Position numbers and translations under genes: made by a program | The notes under the pieces: generated by a model | The model's database searches: none | What the model saw: the letters and a program-made list of their open reading frames with translations, nothing else | Told to the model about the DNA's origin: nothing | Assembly (NCBI RefSeq): GCF_024746815.1 | Contig: NZ_CP080525.1 | Location: 1,612,001-1,676,000, forward strand | Source: Mesorhizobium sp. AR07 | GTDB taxonomy: Bacteria > Pseudomonadota > Alphaproteobacteria > Rhizobiales > Rhizobiaceae | Direction of reading: 5' to 3' | Length of the DNA stretch: 64,000 nt | Part shown: piece after piece, positions 1 through 8,220 of the stretch | How the letters are laid out: the number at the start of each line of letters is the position of its first letter | How positions within the stretch are numbered: the first letter of the stretch is position 1

Positions 1-92
1 CCGCGCAGCCATTGATCGGATGGGTGTTTCCACTCTTTCTGCGGAATGCCGGCGGCCGGCTCGTGCAGATCGGGCTCCATGGTCTTGCTCAT
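1..92 (-). CDS. Sugar ABC transporter permease, N-terminal fragment (runs off the window)
   Basis: Only the first 30 codons are inside the window. The ATG at 92-90 overlaps the TGA of the upstream ATPase gene (ATGA), the usual coupled layout of ABC operons. The visible residues are polar (MSKTMEPDLHEPAAG, then KEWKHPSDQWL), which fits a cytoplasmic N-terminus ahead of a first membrane helix beyond the window edge. The permease assignment is inferred from its place after the binding-protein and ATPase genes of a fructose/ribose-type sugar importer, because no membrane segment is visible. The continuation lies outside the window. Confidence 0.6.
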   Translation of the reverse strand, partial: MSKTMEPDLHEPAAGIPQKEWKHPSDQWLR

Positions 93-886
93 CGTGTTGC
101 CTGCTCCGCGTCGCCGGCGTCGTGCAGCCCGGCGAGCCCGCCAGGGTGTGCAACGTCTTCCATGAAGTTGATGAGGTCTTCGGCCGACTTGACCTCGCGC
201 CGGTCGGCGGTGAGCGCGACCTTGCCGCGATCGAGCACCACGAAGCGGTCGGCGATGTCGAAGACGTGGTGGATGTTGTGGCCAATGAACAGGATCGAGC
301 GGCCGCTCGCCCGCACCTGGCGCACGAAATGAAAGACCTTGGCGGTTTCGGTCAGCGACAGCGCCGTCGTCGGCTCGTCGAGGATGATCAGGTCCGCCTG
401 CTTGTAGATGGCGCGCGCGATCGCCACCCCCTGGCGTTCGCCGCCCGACAGCTGGCCGACGATCGACTGCGGCGTGAACACTTTCGAGGTGAAGCCGATC
501 TCGCGCATCAGCCGGCTGGCTTCCTCGATCTCCTTGTTGACCTTCAGCCAGCCGAGGAAGCCGGTGAGCTCGCGGCCCATGAAAATGTTGCGCACGATCG
601 TCTGCTGCACGGCCAGCGCCCGGTCCTGGAACACCGTCTCGATGCCGGCGTCGCGCGAGCGTGCTGCACTCCATCCAGTCACCGGCTTGCCGCGCACGAG
701 AATCTCGCCGCTGGTCGGCCTGACCACGCCGGACAAGATCTTGATCAGCGTCGATTTGCCGGCGCCATTGTCGCCGATCAGGCCGACCACCTCGCCGCGA
801 TCGACGCTGAGATTGACTCCCCCCAGCGCGTAGACCTGTCCATAGGACTTGCTGATATCGCGCAATTCGATGAGGCGTTCGGCCAT
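89..886 (-). CDS. Sugar ABC transporter ATP-binding protein (FrcA-like, single ATPase domain)
   Basis: A 265-aa cytoplasmic ATPase expected to power sugar uptake with the binding protein upstream and the permease downstream. Visible motifs are Walker A GDNGAGKST (residues 38-46), the ABC signature LSGGE (146-150) and Walker B LIILDEPT (166-173), with a switch histidine in FIGHNIHH. It has one ATPase domain, as in the fructose importer FrcA, not the duplicated form of RbsA/XylG. The start is the ATG at 886, where homology begins; the frame stays open further upstream to 1039 but that part overlaps the end of the binding-protein gene and looks non-coding. The substrate cannot be read from sequence. 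Class is certain; sugar is unknown. Confidence 0.9.
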   Translation of the reverse strand: MAERLIELRDISKSYGQVYALGGVNLSVDRGEVVGLIGDNGAGKSTLIKILSGVVRPTSGEILVRGKPVTGWSAARSRDAGIETVFQDRALAVQQTIVRNIFMGRELTGFLGWLKVNKEIEEASRLMREIGFTSKVFTPQSIVGQLSGGERQGVAIARAIYKQADLIILDEPTTALSLTETAKVFHFVRQVRASGRSILFIGHNIHHVFDIADRFVVLDRGKVALTADRREVKSAEDLINFMEDVAHPGGLAGLHDAGDAEQATR

Positions 887-959
887 GGCGATCCTCGCTT
901 GGTTTGCCGATGATGTTGCCGGTCGGGATCGAACCCGACCGGCATGCCGGGATTGCAGA

Positions 960-1967
960 TCAGCGCAGCGCCTGCTTGGCGAGTTCGGCGACGATCTCGT
1001 AATTCTCAGGCGTGACGAAGCCGGCGCCGGTGTCGACATTCATTGGCGCCAGGCCCAGCACCACCTGCTGGCAGAGGCTGAGGATCGGCAGGTAGCCCTG
1101 CAGGAACGGCTGCTGGTCGGCCGTCAGTTGTACCCAGCCGCCTTTGAAGGCCTCGACGATCTGCGGGCTGGTGTCGAAGCCGAAATTGAAGATGTCGCCG
1201 GCTTTCCGTCCCGCCGCCTGCATATAGGTCGGCACATTGCCGAGCATCTGCCCGCCGGGATAGCCGACCGCCTTGACGGTGGGATTGTTGAGCAGTGCCG
1301 CGGTGATCACCGGGATCGCGAGATTCGGATCGGCTGCCCACTCGGGCAGCGAATTGATTTGAATGACGTCGATGCCGGCCTCTTTCAGAGCCGCGACTGT
1401 GCCACGCTCGCGCGCGCCGCGACTTTCGTTATCGAATGGGCCGATCATGATCGCCTTGTCGCCAGCCTTGAGCTTGGCCAGCTTGAACGCCTCGGCGCCG
1501 AGCGCGCGGCCCTGCTGCTCCTGCTGGGCACCGACATAGCCGCCGCCGAACGCCGCCGTCGCCTTCGGCACCGGTACGTTCTGGTACATCATCTTGATGC
1601 CGTCCTTATGCGCCTGTTCGGCCAGCGGCATGATCGCGGCGTCACCGGGGTGGCCCATCATGGCGATGCCACCAGGCTTGACCGCGACCGCCTCGCGCAA
1701 TTGCTGCACCATCTTTTCGACGTCCCAGCCCGAGAAGATGTAGTCGACCTTCGGCCCCAGATCGGCCGCGGCCTGCTTGGCGCCATTGTAGACGATGGTG
1801 CCGAAGGCGTCGCCCTCGGCGCCGCCGACGAAGAAGCGGATGTGGACGTCCTTGCACCATTGGGCGTCGAGCGCCTGCGCAGGCAAGGTCGAGATTGCAG
1901 CGGCGAGCGCCGTGGCGGCGGCCACGACGGTCGAGCGCAGAACTGTCCTTTTCATCGTCATGCTCAT
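960..1967 (-). CDS. Periplasmic sugar-binding protein of ABC transporter (Peripla_BP_4 type)
   Basis: A 335-aa secreted protein that captures a sugar in the periplasm and delivers it to the membrane permease. The N-terminus is a Sec signal peptide (MKRTVLRSTVVAAATALAAA, cleavage likely after AQA near residue 32). The mature part has the two-lobed type I fold, with RFFVGGAEGDAF at the start and repeated alternating beta-alpha units, and is close in length to RbsB/FrcB relatives. A strong GGAGG lies just ahead of the ATG at 1967; an in-frame ATG three codons on is an alternative. It is the third gene of the operon started by the oxidoreductase at 4012. The substrate is not determinable; the isomerase and dehydrogenase nearby suggest a sugar or polyol. 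Confidence 0.88.
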   Translation of the reverse strand: MSMTMKRTVLRSTVVAAATALAAAISTLPAQALDAQWCKDVHIRFFVGGAEGDAFGTIVYNGAKQAAADLGPKVDYIFSGWDVEKMVQQLREAVAVKPGGIAMMGHPGDAAIMPLAEQAHKDGIKMMYQNVPVPKATAAFGGGYVGAQQEQQGRALGAEAFKLAKLKAGDKAIMIGPFDNESRGARERGTVAALKEAGIDVIQINSLPEWAADPNLAIPVITAALLNNPTVKAVGYPGGQMLGNVPTYMQAAGRKAGDIFNFGFDTSPQIVEAFKGGWVQLTADQQPFLQGYLPILSLCQQVVLGLAPMNVDTGAGFVTPENYEIVAELAKQALR

Positions 1968-2072
1968 GCACTTGTCCTCCCTTTTTTCCCTGGCCGAGCC
2001 GAGGGGTTTTTCGACGATCGCTTCGGCAGTGCGCCGTAATCTTCGCTGGCCGGCACCTCCGCCGGCCCGCTC

Positions 2073-2981
2073 TCACACCGGATCAGGCACGTAGCTGGCG
2101 CCTCCCCGGCATTGCTTCAGATACTCAAGCGCGCGTGCCTGTCCGGTGATTTCGAGATCGCCGCGATAGACCGGATCGTGCCAGCCCTCGATGTCGATGG
2201 CGCCCTTGTAGCCGGCCAGCCGCAATTCGCTGATCACCCGCGTCCAGTCGCTGTCGCCGAAGCCCGGCGTACGCATCTGCACGAATGGCAGCCGGCCGAA
2301 CACGCCATGCTCGCGGATCACGTCCCAGCGCACCGTCGCGTCCTTGCCGTGAACATGGAAGATGCGCGGAGCCCATTTGCGGATCTGCGGCAGGGGATCG
2401 ATCAGGTAGACGAGCTGGTGGCAGGGCTCCCATTCGAGGCCGAGATTGTCGTCGGGCAATTCGTTGAACATCCGCTCCCAGGCGTCCGGATTGTGGGCGA
2501 TGTTCCAGTCTCCACCAGCCCAGTTGCCGTCCATCGCGCAGTTCTCGAAGGCGATGCGCACGCCCTTGTCGGCGGCGCGCCTGGCCAACGGCCCCCAGAC
2601 CTCGTGGAAGCGCGGCAGGCTTTCCGGCAGCGGCTTGCCGCGCAGGCGGCCGGTGAAGCCGCTGACCATCGAGGTGCCGAACAGATGCGCGTTGTCGATC
2701 ACCGTTTCCCAGGCCTGGAGCACGCCGCGATCGACATCCCCGCTCTCCAGCGGATTGCCGAACATGCCGATCGAGGACACCGTGACGTCGGCATCGCCGA
2801 TTGCCTCGCGGATCTGGCCGGCGAGCCGCGGCAGGTCCTTGCCGCCCAGCGTCTGCCAGAAGAAGGGCTGGATGCTCTCGAAGCCGAGTGGCAGGATTGC
2901 CTTAATATAGGCGGCCGGATCGTCGAGGTTGGCTCGCACCATGGTGCCGATCCTGATGTCGAGAAGCGGGTTTGGCATCAT
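2073..2981 (-). CDS. Sugar phosphate isomerase/epimerase family protein (xylose isomerase-like TIM barrel)
   Basis: A 302-aa cytoplasmic protein of the AP_endonuc_2/xylose-isomerase-like TIM-barrel family. Such enzymes isomerise or epimerise sugars or dehydrate inositol derivatives using a metal held by Glu, Asp and His. Candidate ligands occur in FENCAMDGN, GLEWEPCHQL, HVHGKDA and IDIEGWHDP, in the order expected for the barrel. Its ATG at 2981 overlaps the stop of the oxidoreductase gene by four bases, so the two are probably translationally coupled and act on the same compound. It resembles IolE/IolI-type proteins in design but there is no decisive motif for one substrate. A 105-bp gap separates it from the binding-protein gene. 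Confidence 0.85.
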   Translation of the reverse strand: MMPNPLLDIRIGTMVRANLDDPAAYIKAILPLGFESIQPFFWQTLGGKDLPRLAGQIREAIGDADVTVSSIGMFGNPLESGDVDRGVLQAWETVIDNAHLFGTSMVSGFTGRLRGKPLPESLPRFHEVWGPLARRAADKGVRIAFENCAMDGNWAGGDWNIAHNPDAWERMFNELPDDNLGLEWEPCHQLVYLIDPLPQIRKWAPRIFHVHGKDATVRWDVIREHGVFGRLPFVQMRTPGFGDSDWTRVISELRLAGYKGAIDIEGWHDPVYRGDLEITGQARALEYLKQCRGGASYVPDPV

Positions 2982-4012
2982 TGTCCTCCCTGTGTGGAGA
3001 TCGCTACCTTGCGTCCGGTTTCGGCGCTCTCGATGGCGCCGAAGACCATGGCCAGGCTCTTGATGTTGTCAGCGCCGCGCGTCTCCGGCTCGGTGCCGGT
3101 CTCGATGGCGCGCATGAAATCCTGGATGATGCCGAGATGGCCGCCGACCCGGTCGGCGGGATCGAGCGGCGGCACGGCGATCGGCTGGGTTTGGTCGAAC
3201 AGGCCCTCCCGGACCGGCCGCACGACCTCTGCCTTCAGTTCATCATTGCCGTCCCAGACCAGGCTGCCGCGTTCCGCGACGATGCGCCAGCCACCTTCCC
3301 AGCTGCTGCGAAAACCGGTGGCGCACCAGCTGCCGGCATAGGTGAACAGCCGGCCGCCGCCGAGATCGAAGACAGCACTTGCCGACGATCCCTGCCGGTA
3401 CCAGGAGTTGGCCGGCTCCCATTCCTGGCAATAGACACTGGCCGGCTCGCCATCCACCATGTAGCGGGCGGCGTCGAAGGTGTGGATCGCCATGTCGAGC
3501 AGCAGCACATGGGCCATCTCCTCGCGAAAACCGCCGAAATGCGGCGCGACGAAGAAGTCGGCATGGATGCTGGTCGCGGCACCGATGGCGCCGGAAGAGA
3601 GAAAGCGCCGGATGCGCCGGACATTGGCGACATAGCGACGGTTCTGGACGACGGCATGAATACGCCCGGCCTGGCGGGCGGCCTCGACGATTGCGCGCGC
3701 ATTCTCCGGACTGTCGGCGAGCGGTTTTTCCGTCAGCAGATGGCAACCGTGCGCAAAGGCCGAAAGCGCGACCTCGCGCCGGGCAGCGGGAACCACCACG
3801 TCGAAGACGGCATCGGGCCTGGTCTGGTCGAGGACGGCGTCGAGACTGGTGCCGATGACGGCACTGGTGAGGTCGTATTCGCGCGCCCTCGCCTTCGCCC
3901 GCTCGGCGTCGAGGTCGACAAGGCCGACAATGGCGAGCCCGTCGATCTGCCTCGCGGCATCGAGCCAGTGCTTGCTCATCGCTCCGCAGCCGGCCAGGAC
4001 GACTTTGATCAT
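2978..4012 (-). CDS. Gfo/Idh/MocA family NAD(P)-dependent oxidoreductase
   Basis: A 344-aa cytoplasmic dehydrogenase. The N-terminal Rossmann motif is VVLAGCGAMSKHW (residues 4-16), followed by the family hallmark EKPLADS in the middle of the nucleotide-binding half, and then the alpha/beta C-terminal domain. Family members oxidise or epimerise sugars, inositols or their derivatives. The start at 4012 is chosen because GGGAGGAG lies about eight bases upstream; the longer open frame to 4108 would run through the operator. It is the first gene of a five-gene sugar operon and its promoter region holds two LacI-type operators, so it is probably derepressed by the imported sugar. The exact substrate is unknown. 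Confidence 0.9.
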   Translation of the reverse strand: MIKVVLAGCGAMSKHWLDAARQIDGLAIVGLVDLDAERAKARAREYDLTSAVIGTSLDAVLDQTRPDAVFDVVVPAARREVALSAFAHGCHLLTEKPLADSPENARAIVEAARQAGRIHAVVQNRRYVANVRRIRRFLSSGAIGAATSIHADFFVAPHFGGFREEMAHVLLLDMAIHTFDAARYMVDGEPASVYCQEWEPANSWYRQGSSASAVFDLGGGRLFTYAGSWCATGFRSSWEGGWRIVAERGSLVWDGNDELKAEVVRPVREGLFDQTQPIAVPPLDPADRVGGHLGIIQDFMRAIETGTEPETRGADNIKSLAMVFGAIESAETGRKVAISTQGGQ

Positions 4013-4072
4013 CCAGCGCTCCTCCCTGTTCGGTCCCTCCAGACCGATCGCCACGGCACTCACGGCATAGCC

Positions 4073-4098
4073 GTAAACGTTTTTCCGTAAACGTTTAC
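4073..4098. promoter_or_regulatory. Tandem LacI-type operators between the sugar operon and lacI-family gene
   Basis: The 14-bp palindrome CGTAAACGTTTACG (4086-4099, core GTAAACGTTTAC 4087-4098) matches the AANCGNTT core recognised by LacI/GalR repressors. A second, degraded copy, GTAAACGTTTTT, lies at 4073-4084, fourteen bases away. Both sit in the divergent gap, close to the expected promoters of the oxidoreductase operon and the regulator. The match is seen directly; that the adjacent regulator binds it is inferred from context. Confidence 0.75.
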
Positions 4099-4208
4099 GA
4101 CAACACACCCGAAGGTGTAGAATGTCAATTGGCCGCCTGCAAAAATCGTCCTGTCGCCTTGGCCTGAGCGGCCACCGGTGCTAGCCAAGCAACGGGGAGA
4201 ACAGTCAC

Positions 4209-5279
4209 TTGGCGTCCAGCATCCACGACCTTGCACGTCACCTGAACATTTCGATCGGCACGGTGTCGCGCGCCCTCAACGGCCGCGCCGACGTCAATGC
4301 CGACACGCGCCAGCGCGTGCTCGAGGCGGCCAAAACGCTCAACTATTCGCCCAACCAGTCCGGCCGCAGCCTGCGGCAGGGCGCCACCCATTCGATCGCC
4401 TTCATGCTGCAGCCGCATCCGGGCGACCAGCAATATGGCGAGCCGTTCTTCATCCCGTTCCTGATCGGGCTGCAGGCCAAGCTCGCCGAAAGCGGGCTCG
4501 ACCTGATCGTGGTCATGGGCGCGCCGGGCGACTACCAGCAGGAGCGCCTGCGTCGCGTCGTCGAGACGCGCCGCGCCGATGCGGTGGTGCTGGCCTGGAC
4601 GCGGCGCGAGGACGAGCGCATCGATTATCTCACCCAGGCCGGCTTTCCGTTCGCAACGCTCGGCCGCAGCCGCTCGGGGGCCAAGTCCTACCCCTCGCTC
4701 GACCTCGATTTCGAAAAGGCTGGCGCTGACGCGGTCGATCGCTTGGTGGCGCGCGGCCACCGCCGCATCGCCGCCATCCGCCCGTCGCTCGATCTCAATT
4801 TCGGCTATCTGTTCCTCGACGGCTATCGCAAGGCCTTGCGGCGGCACGGCATCGAGGTCGATCCCGAGCTGATCGCGTCCGGCTTCATCAACGAGGCCGG
4901 CGGCTACGAGGTGACGCCGCAGGTCATGCGCTCCAAGAACCCACCGACCGCCATCATCTTCAACAATGACGCGATGGCGCTTGGCGGCTGCAAGGCGCTG
5001 GCAGAGACGGGCATCAGGCCGGGCCACGACATGGCGGTCATCGTCATCGTCGACACGCCGCTCTGCCGTTACTTCTCACCGGCACTGACCGGCTTCCGCC
5101 CGGCGCTGGAGCCGATGGGGCAGCGGCTGGCCGAAATGCTGCTGGCGTCGCTTCCCGCCTTCGCCGGCCCGCAAGGCCCGCGGATCATGCGCGAGGTCTG
5201 GCCGCTCGAACTGGTCGCACGCGACAGCGATCTGATGGACCTCAATCCACCTTCTTCTCGCCCCTCTCACCAGCCTTGA
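4209..5279 (+). CDS. LacI family transcriptional regulator
   Basis: A 356-aa DNA-binding regulator. The N-terminal helix-turn-helix IHDLARHLNISIGTVSRALNG (residues 5-25) is followed by the hinge helix region, then a periplasmic-binding-protein-like effector domain ending with a segment specific to this protein. The start is a TTG at 4209, supported by the GGGGAGA about ten bases upstream and by the usual few residues before the first helix. It diverges from the sugar operon and the gap has matching operator palindromes, so it probably represses that operon and itself until a sugar is bound. Its last 38 bases overlap the 3' end of the ferritin-like gene on the other strand. Confidence 0.92.
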   Translation: MASSIHDLARHLNISIGTVSRALNGRADVNADTRQRVLEAAKTLNYSPNQSGRSLRQGATHSIAFMLQPHPGDQQYGEPFFIPFLIGLQAKLAESGLDLIVVMGAPGDYQQERLRRVVETRRADAVVLAWTRREDERIDYLTQAGFPFATLGRSRSGAKSYPSLDLDFEKAGADAVDRLVARGHRRIAAIRPSLDLNFGYLFLDGYRKALRRHGIEVDPELIASGFINEAGGYEVTPQVMRSKNPPTAIIFNNDAMALGGCKALAETGIRPGHDMAVIVIVDTPLCRYFSPALTGFRPALEPMGQRLAEMLLASLPAFAGPQGPRIMREVWPLELVARDSDLMDLNPPSSRPSHQP

Positions 5280-5556
5280 CGATGTCGCCTGTGGTGAACA
5301 GGATTTCCTTCAGTTCCGCCCGCCAATCCTTCTTCTGGCGCAGCAGGAACTCGAGATCCATGCCGAAATGCTTGAACTCCTCGCTCTGCGCGTTCTTCAT
5401 GATGGCGCGCGCCTGCGGGTCCTTCTCAACCGATATGCGCTGTTCGTACCAGCCGATCGCTTCCGCCTCCTCGATCAGCGAGGTGATCATGCGGGCAAAG
5501 GTCCGCACCTTCTGCGACAGTTCTTCAGGCGGTTCGTGATACTGGTCGAAACCCAT
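5242..5556 (-). CDS. Ferritin-like protein of the encapsulated ferritin (EncFtn) family
   Basis: A 104-aa, all-helical protein resembling the encapsulin-cargo ferritins that oxidise Fe(II) at a site shared between two subunits. The segment IEEAEAIGWYEQRI is followed by SEEFKHFGMDLEFLLR. By comparison with the characterised Rhodospirillum protein, the expected iron-site residues are E30, Y37, E60 and H63, all present. The family core is about 95 residues, so this is a near-minimal member. It ends in GERGEKKVD and shows no obvious encapsulin-targeting tail, and no encapsulin shell gene is in the window. AGGAG lies ten bases before the ATG at 5556. The 3' end is convergent and overlapping with lacI. 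Confidence 0.8.
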   Translation of the reverse strand: MGFDQYHEPPEELSQKVRTFARMITSLIEEAEAIGWYEQRISVEKDPQARAIMKNAQSEEFKHFGMDLEFLLRQKKDWRAELKEILFTTGDIVKAGERGEKKVD

Positions 5557-5740
5557 GCCGTGGTTCTCCTTGCGTGATGGATCGTGGAAAGTCCGTTGCG
5601 CACCAGACGTCAGGCGTGCCCTATTGAATGCCCAGCCGCGCTACTGGTTCCGGATCACTGCCGCCTTGCCGGGTCAAAAGGCGGCGCGGTAGTGTCCTCT
5701 CCCTTCACGCAAAGCAATTTGATCAGCAAAGAGGGTCGGC

Positions 5741-6820
5741 ATGTCTCGCAAGCCATTCTTGCCGCTCCTCGGGCGCCGATCGCTGCTGCCGGCTTTGCTT
5801 GTCCTGCTGGCGGCGGCGATTTTTCTTGCCGACACCGTTACCAATCTCGAGATCGCCGTCGCGGTCTTCTATGTCGCGGTCGTCCTGATCTCGGTTCGCT
5901 ATCTCGACAGAAGCCGGGTGGTGATGGTGGCGTCGGCCTGCATGGCGCTGACCGTGCTGAGCTTCTTCATGACGCGGGCGGGCTCGATGCCGGCGGGCTT
6001 GATCAACTGCGCCATCAGCCTGGTGGCGATTGGCGTCACGGCCTATCTCGCGCTGCGCGCCGCCGCCGCCGAGGCATCTGCGCGCGAGGCGCAGGCCCAG
6101 CTTGCCCACATCACGCGGGTGACGGTGCTCGGTGAACTGACCGCCTCGATCGCCCACGAGCTCAACCAGCCGCTGGCGGCAATCGCCATCAATGGCAATG
6201 CCGCCCTGCGTTGGCTGGCTGGCAAGCCCGCCAATCTGGACGAGGCAGGCAAGGCCGCCGAGCGAATCGTCAGGGACGCCGAGCGCGCCAGCGACCTGAT
6301 CAAACGGCTGCGCGCCCTCACCAGACGGGCCGCCACCAAGGCGGTCTGGCTGGATGTCAACCAGATGATATCGGACACGCTGACCCTCGTTCAGAACGAA
6401 GTCGGCGCAAACCGTGTCTCCTTGCGGACCGAACTGGCTGCCAATCTGCCCCAGGTCCAGGTCGATCCGGTGCAGATCCAGCAGGTCGTCCTCAACCTGA
6501 TCCTCAACGCGCTTGAAGCGGTAAGCGGTGAGGAAGAGCGCGACGTGGCGATCCTCACCAGCGGCCTTGGCAAACCCGGCGAGGTGGTGATTGCCGTCCG
6601 CGATTCCGGCCGGGGCCTGAACGGCGTCCAGATGGACCGGATTTTCGACGCCTTCTACACCACCAAGCCGGATGGATTGGGCATGGGGCTTGCCATCAGC
6701 CGCTCGATCGTCGAGAGCCATGGTGGACGCATCTGGGCAAGCCCGGAGGCGCCGCGCGGGACCACCTTCTCCTTCTCGCTGCCAGCCGGCAAGGCGGCGT
6801 CGCGCGAACCAGACCGGTGA
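5741..6820 (+). CDS. Membrane sensor histidine kinase (FixL-type kinase core)
   Basis: A 359-aa inner-membrane kinase. Four hydrophobic stretches fill roughly residues 14-107 with hardly any periplasmic loop, so the signal is probably sensed in or at the membrane. The kinase core follows: H-box ASIAHELNQPLAAI with phospho-acceptor H139, N-box LNLILNALEAV, G1 VRDSGRGL, the DAFYTTKPDGLGMGL F/G2 region, and a final GTTFSFSLP. The H-box is of the FixL/DctB kind. An AGAGGG ribosome site precedes the ATG at 5741. The response-regulator gene starts at its stop codon, so the two form a pair. There is no PAS or haem domain, so it is not FixL itself. The signal is unknown. Confidence 0.9.
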   Translation: MSRKPFLPLLGRRSLLPALLVLLAAAIFLADTVTNLEIAVAVFYVAVVLISVRYLDRSRVVMVASACMALTVLSFFMTRAGSMPAGLINCAISLVAIGVTAYLALRAAAAEASAREAQAQLAHITRVTVLGELTASIAHELNQPLAAIAINGNAALRWLAGKPANLDEAGKAAERIVRDAERASDLIKRLRALTRRAATKAVWLDVNQMISDTLTLVQNEVGANRVSLRTELAANLPQVQVDPVQIQQVVLNLILNALEAVSGEEERDVAILTSGLGKPGEVVIAVRDSGRGLNGVQMDRIFDAFYTTKPDGLGMGLAISRSIVESHGGRIWASPEAPRGTTFSFSLPAGKAASREPDR

Positions 6821-7437
6821 AACCAATGAACAAGCCGAAACAGATGGTCTTCGTCATCGACGACGACCCCGCCATTCGCGAAGCACTCGACAGCCTGTTG
6901 CGGTCGGTGGGACTGGAGGTGCGCGGCTTTGGGTCGGTTGCCGAGTTCATCGGCGCATCGAGGCCGGATGTCCCGTCCTGCCTGGTGCTGGACGTGCGCT
7001 TGCCGGGCAAGAGCGGAATGGATTTCCAAAATGAATTCGTCCGCTCCGACGACCCCTTACCCGTCATCATCATGACCGGCCATGGCGACATCGCCATGTC
7101 GGTACAGGCGATGAAGGCCGGCGCCGTCGATTTCCTGCCAAAGCCGTTTCGCGAACAAGACTTGCTCGACGCTATCGCGTCGGCGCTGGAAAAGGATCGG
7201 CTAAGGCGGATCGAGGCGGCCGAACTGACCGTGCTGCGCGACCGCCTGGCGACACTGAGCGAAGGCGAACGCAGCGTCGTGACGCTGGTGGTGCTGGGAC
7301 GCCTCAACAAGCAGATCGCCGGCGAACTTGGCGTGAGCGAGATAACCGTCAAGGTCCGCCGGGCGCGAGCCATGCGCAAGATGCAGGCCGGCTCGCTGGC
7401 CGAACTGATCAAGATGGCTGGCCGGCTGGGATTCTAG
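6817..7437 (+). CDS. FixJ/NarL-type response regulator with LuxR-like DNA-binding domain
   Basis: A 206-aa two-component regulator. The receiver domain has the acidic pair D15-D16 in VIDDDPAI, the phospho-acceptor D59 in LVLDVRLPGKSG, T87 in MTGHGDI and K109 in LPKPF. After a short linker the C-terminal helix-turn-helix spans about 140-200 (TLSEGERSVV, then GRLNKQIAGELGVSEITVKVRRARAMRKM), like FixJ. A GTG at 6817 overlaps the kinase stop codon; an ATG at 6826 is an equally plausible start giving a protein three residues shorter. Its partner is the kinase directly upstream. Target genes are not evident; the ABC importer downstream is a possibility only by proximity. Confidence 0.9.
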   Translation: MKPMNKPKQMVFVIDDDPAIREALDSLLRSVGLEVRGFGSVAEFIGASRPDVPSCLVLDVRLPGKSGMDFQNEFVRSDDPLPVIIMTGHGDIAMSVQAMKAGAVDFLPKPFREQDLLDAIASALEKDRLRRIEAAELTVLRDRLATLSEGERSVVTLVVLGRLNKQIAGELGVSEITVKVRRARAMRKMQAGSLAELIKMAGRLGF

Positions 7438-7797
7438 CCGCTTGCGCGAGCAATAAATCGTGCTTTTTCAGGGCATTGCCGGCGGATCCTTCGGTCCGTG
7501 ACCGGCAGCGATATGCCTTGGGTAAGCGGGCGTATACTTAAGATTCCGGCGCCTGCGTTGACACTCCGTGAGCGGCGGGCGTAAGGCGGCGTGGCTTCGG
7601 CTGATCGAAGCATCAACACAGATCGAACAGATATGGACAGCTATCCCAGTCGCTGTCCGGATACGGCCGCAGGCACGGTCCGGACATTGGCCCCGTCAAC
7701 ACAAATGGTTTCCGGCATGTGGCGCCGGTCGGGCCTCGGCAGGGCATAACCGCCTGCGGCTCGCCTTGCCGTCCTGCCGGACCGCAAGAGGTGAGCC
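7438..7797. other. 360-bp intergenic stretch, no gene recognised
   Basis: This gap follows the response regulator and precedes a small hypothetical gene. Open frames on both strands are short and of random-looking composition. A TTGACA occurs at 7558-7563 but no good minus-10 hexamer follows at the normal spacing, so no promoter is claimed. No strong hairpin or known repeat was noticed. Confidence 0.5.
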
Positions 7798-8034
7798 ATG
7801 AACACCAACATCATCCCCTTCCGCACGCGCCTTGCCTCGCGCCATCTCGCGCATGCCAGGTTCGCCGCCAGCGCGTCTCGCGGCAGCGCCATTGCCTCCG
7901 GCACGTCATCGACGCGGCTTGTCTGCGTCTGGCGGCGCGGTGCCGCGGATGGCCGGCTGGAATGCCGCTGGCAGAAGCCCGTTTCCGAAGAGGGCGTCAG
8001 TCGTCGAACGGCCCTCACCCGCTTCGCTGCCTGA
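7798..8034 (+). CDS. Small hypothetical protein, 78 aa
   Basis: Not recognised with certainty. The frame starts with ATG preceded at close spacing by AGAGGTGAG. The protein is basic and low in complexity at first (RLASRHLAHARFAASASRGS), then has a more protein-like segment, RLVCVWRRGAADGRLECRWQ, similar in style to short uncharacterised proteins of rhizobia that contain a Cys-x-Trp and a late CRW motif. It lies alone between the response regulator and the ABC importer on the same strand. It may be real or a chance frame in GC-rich DNA. Confidence 0.45.
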   Translation: MNTNIIPFRTRLASRHLAHARFAASASRGSAIASGTSSTRLVCVWRRGAADGRLECRWQKPVSEEGVSRRTALTRFAA

Positions 8035-8137
8035 GACTTTCACTGACACGGCACGGTCCTCCCCGCTGATGATCGAGCTCCTGCGTTCGGCGCGACCACC
8101 TCCCGGTCGCGGCCTTTCGCATGCCCGAAATCATCAG

Positions 8138-8175
8138 GGCTCTCGCCCCAATTGCTTTGGGCAAGGGCGTGAGCC
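8138..8175 (+). promoter_or_regulatory. Strong hairpin in the leader of the ABC importer operon
   Basis: GGCTCTCGCCC (8138-8148) pairs with GGGCGTGAGCC (8165-8175) with one mismatch, and an inner CCCAAT/CTTTGGG stretch can extend it. It ends 45 bases before the permease start. Lacking a following U-run, it is not a simple terminator; it may be a structured leader or attenuator. No known riboswitch was recognised. Confidence 0.4.
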
Positions 8176-8220
8176 GACATCCAATCAACATGCAATTGGC
8201 ACATCATCCGGAGGCCGGCC

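Noticed and set aside
5741..7437. Calling the kinase-regulator pair FixL/FixJ
   Set aside because: The kinase lacks a PAS/haem domain and no fixK or nitrogen-fixation genes are in the window; only the kinase core and receiver style match.
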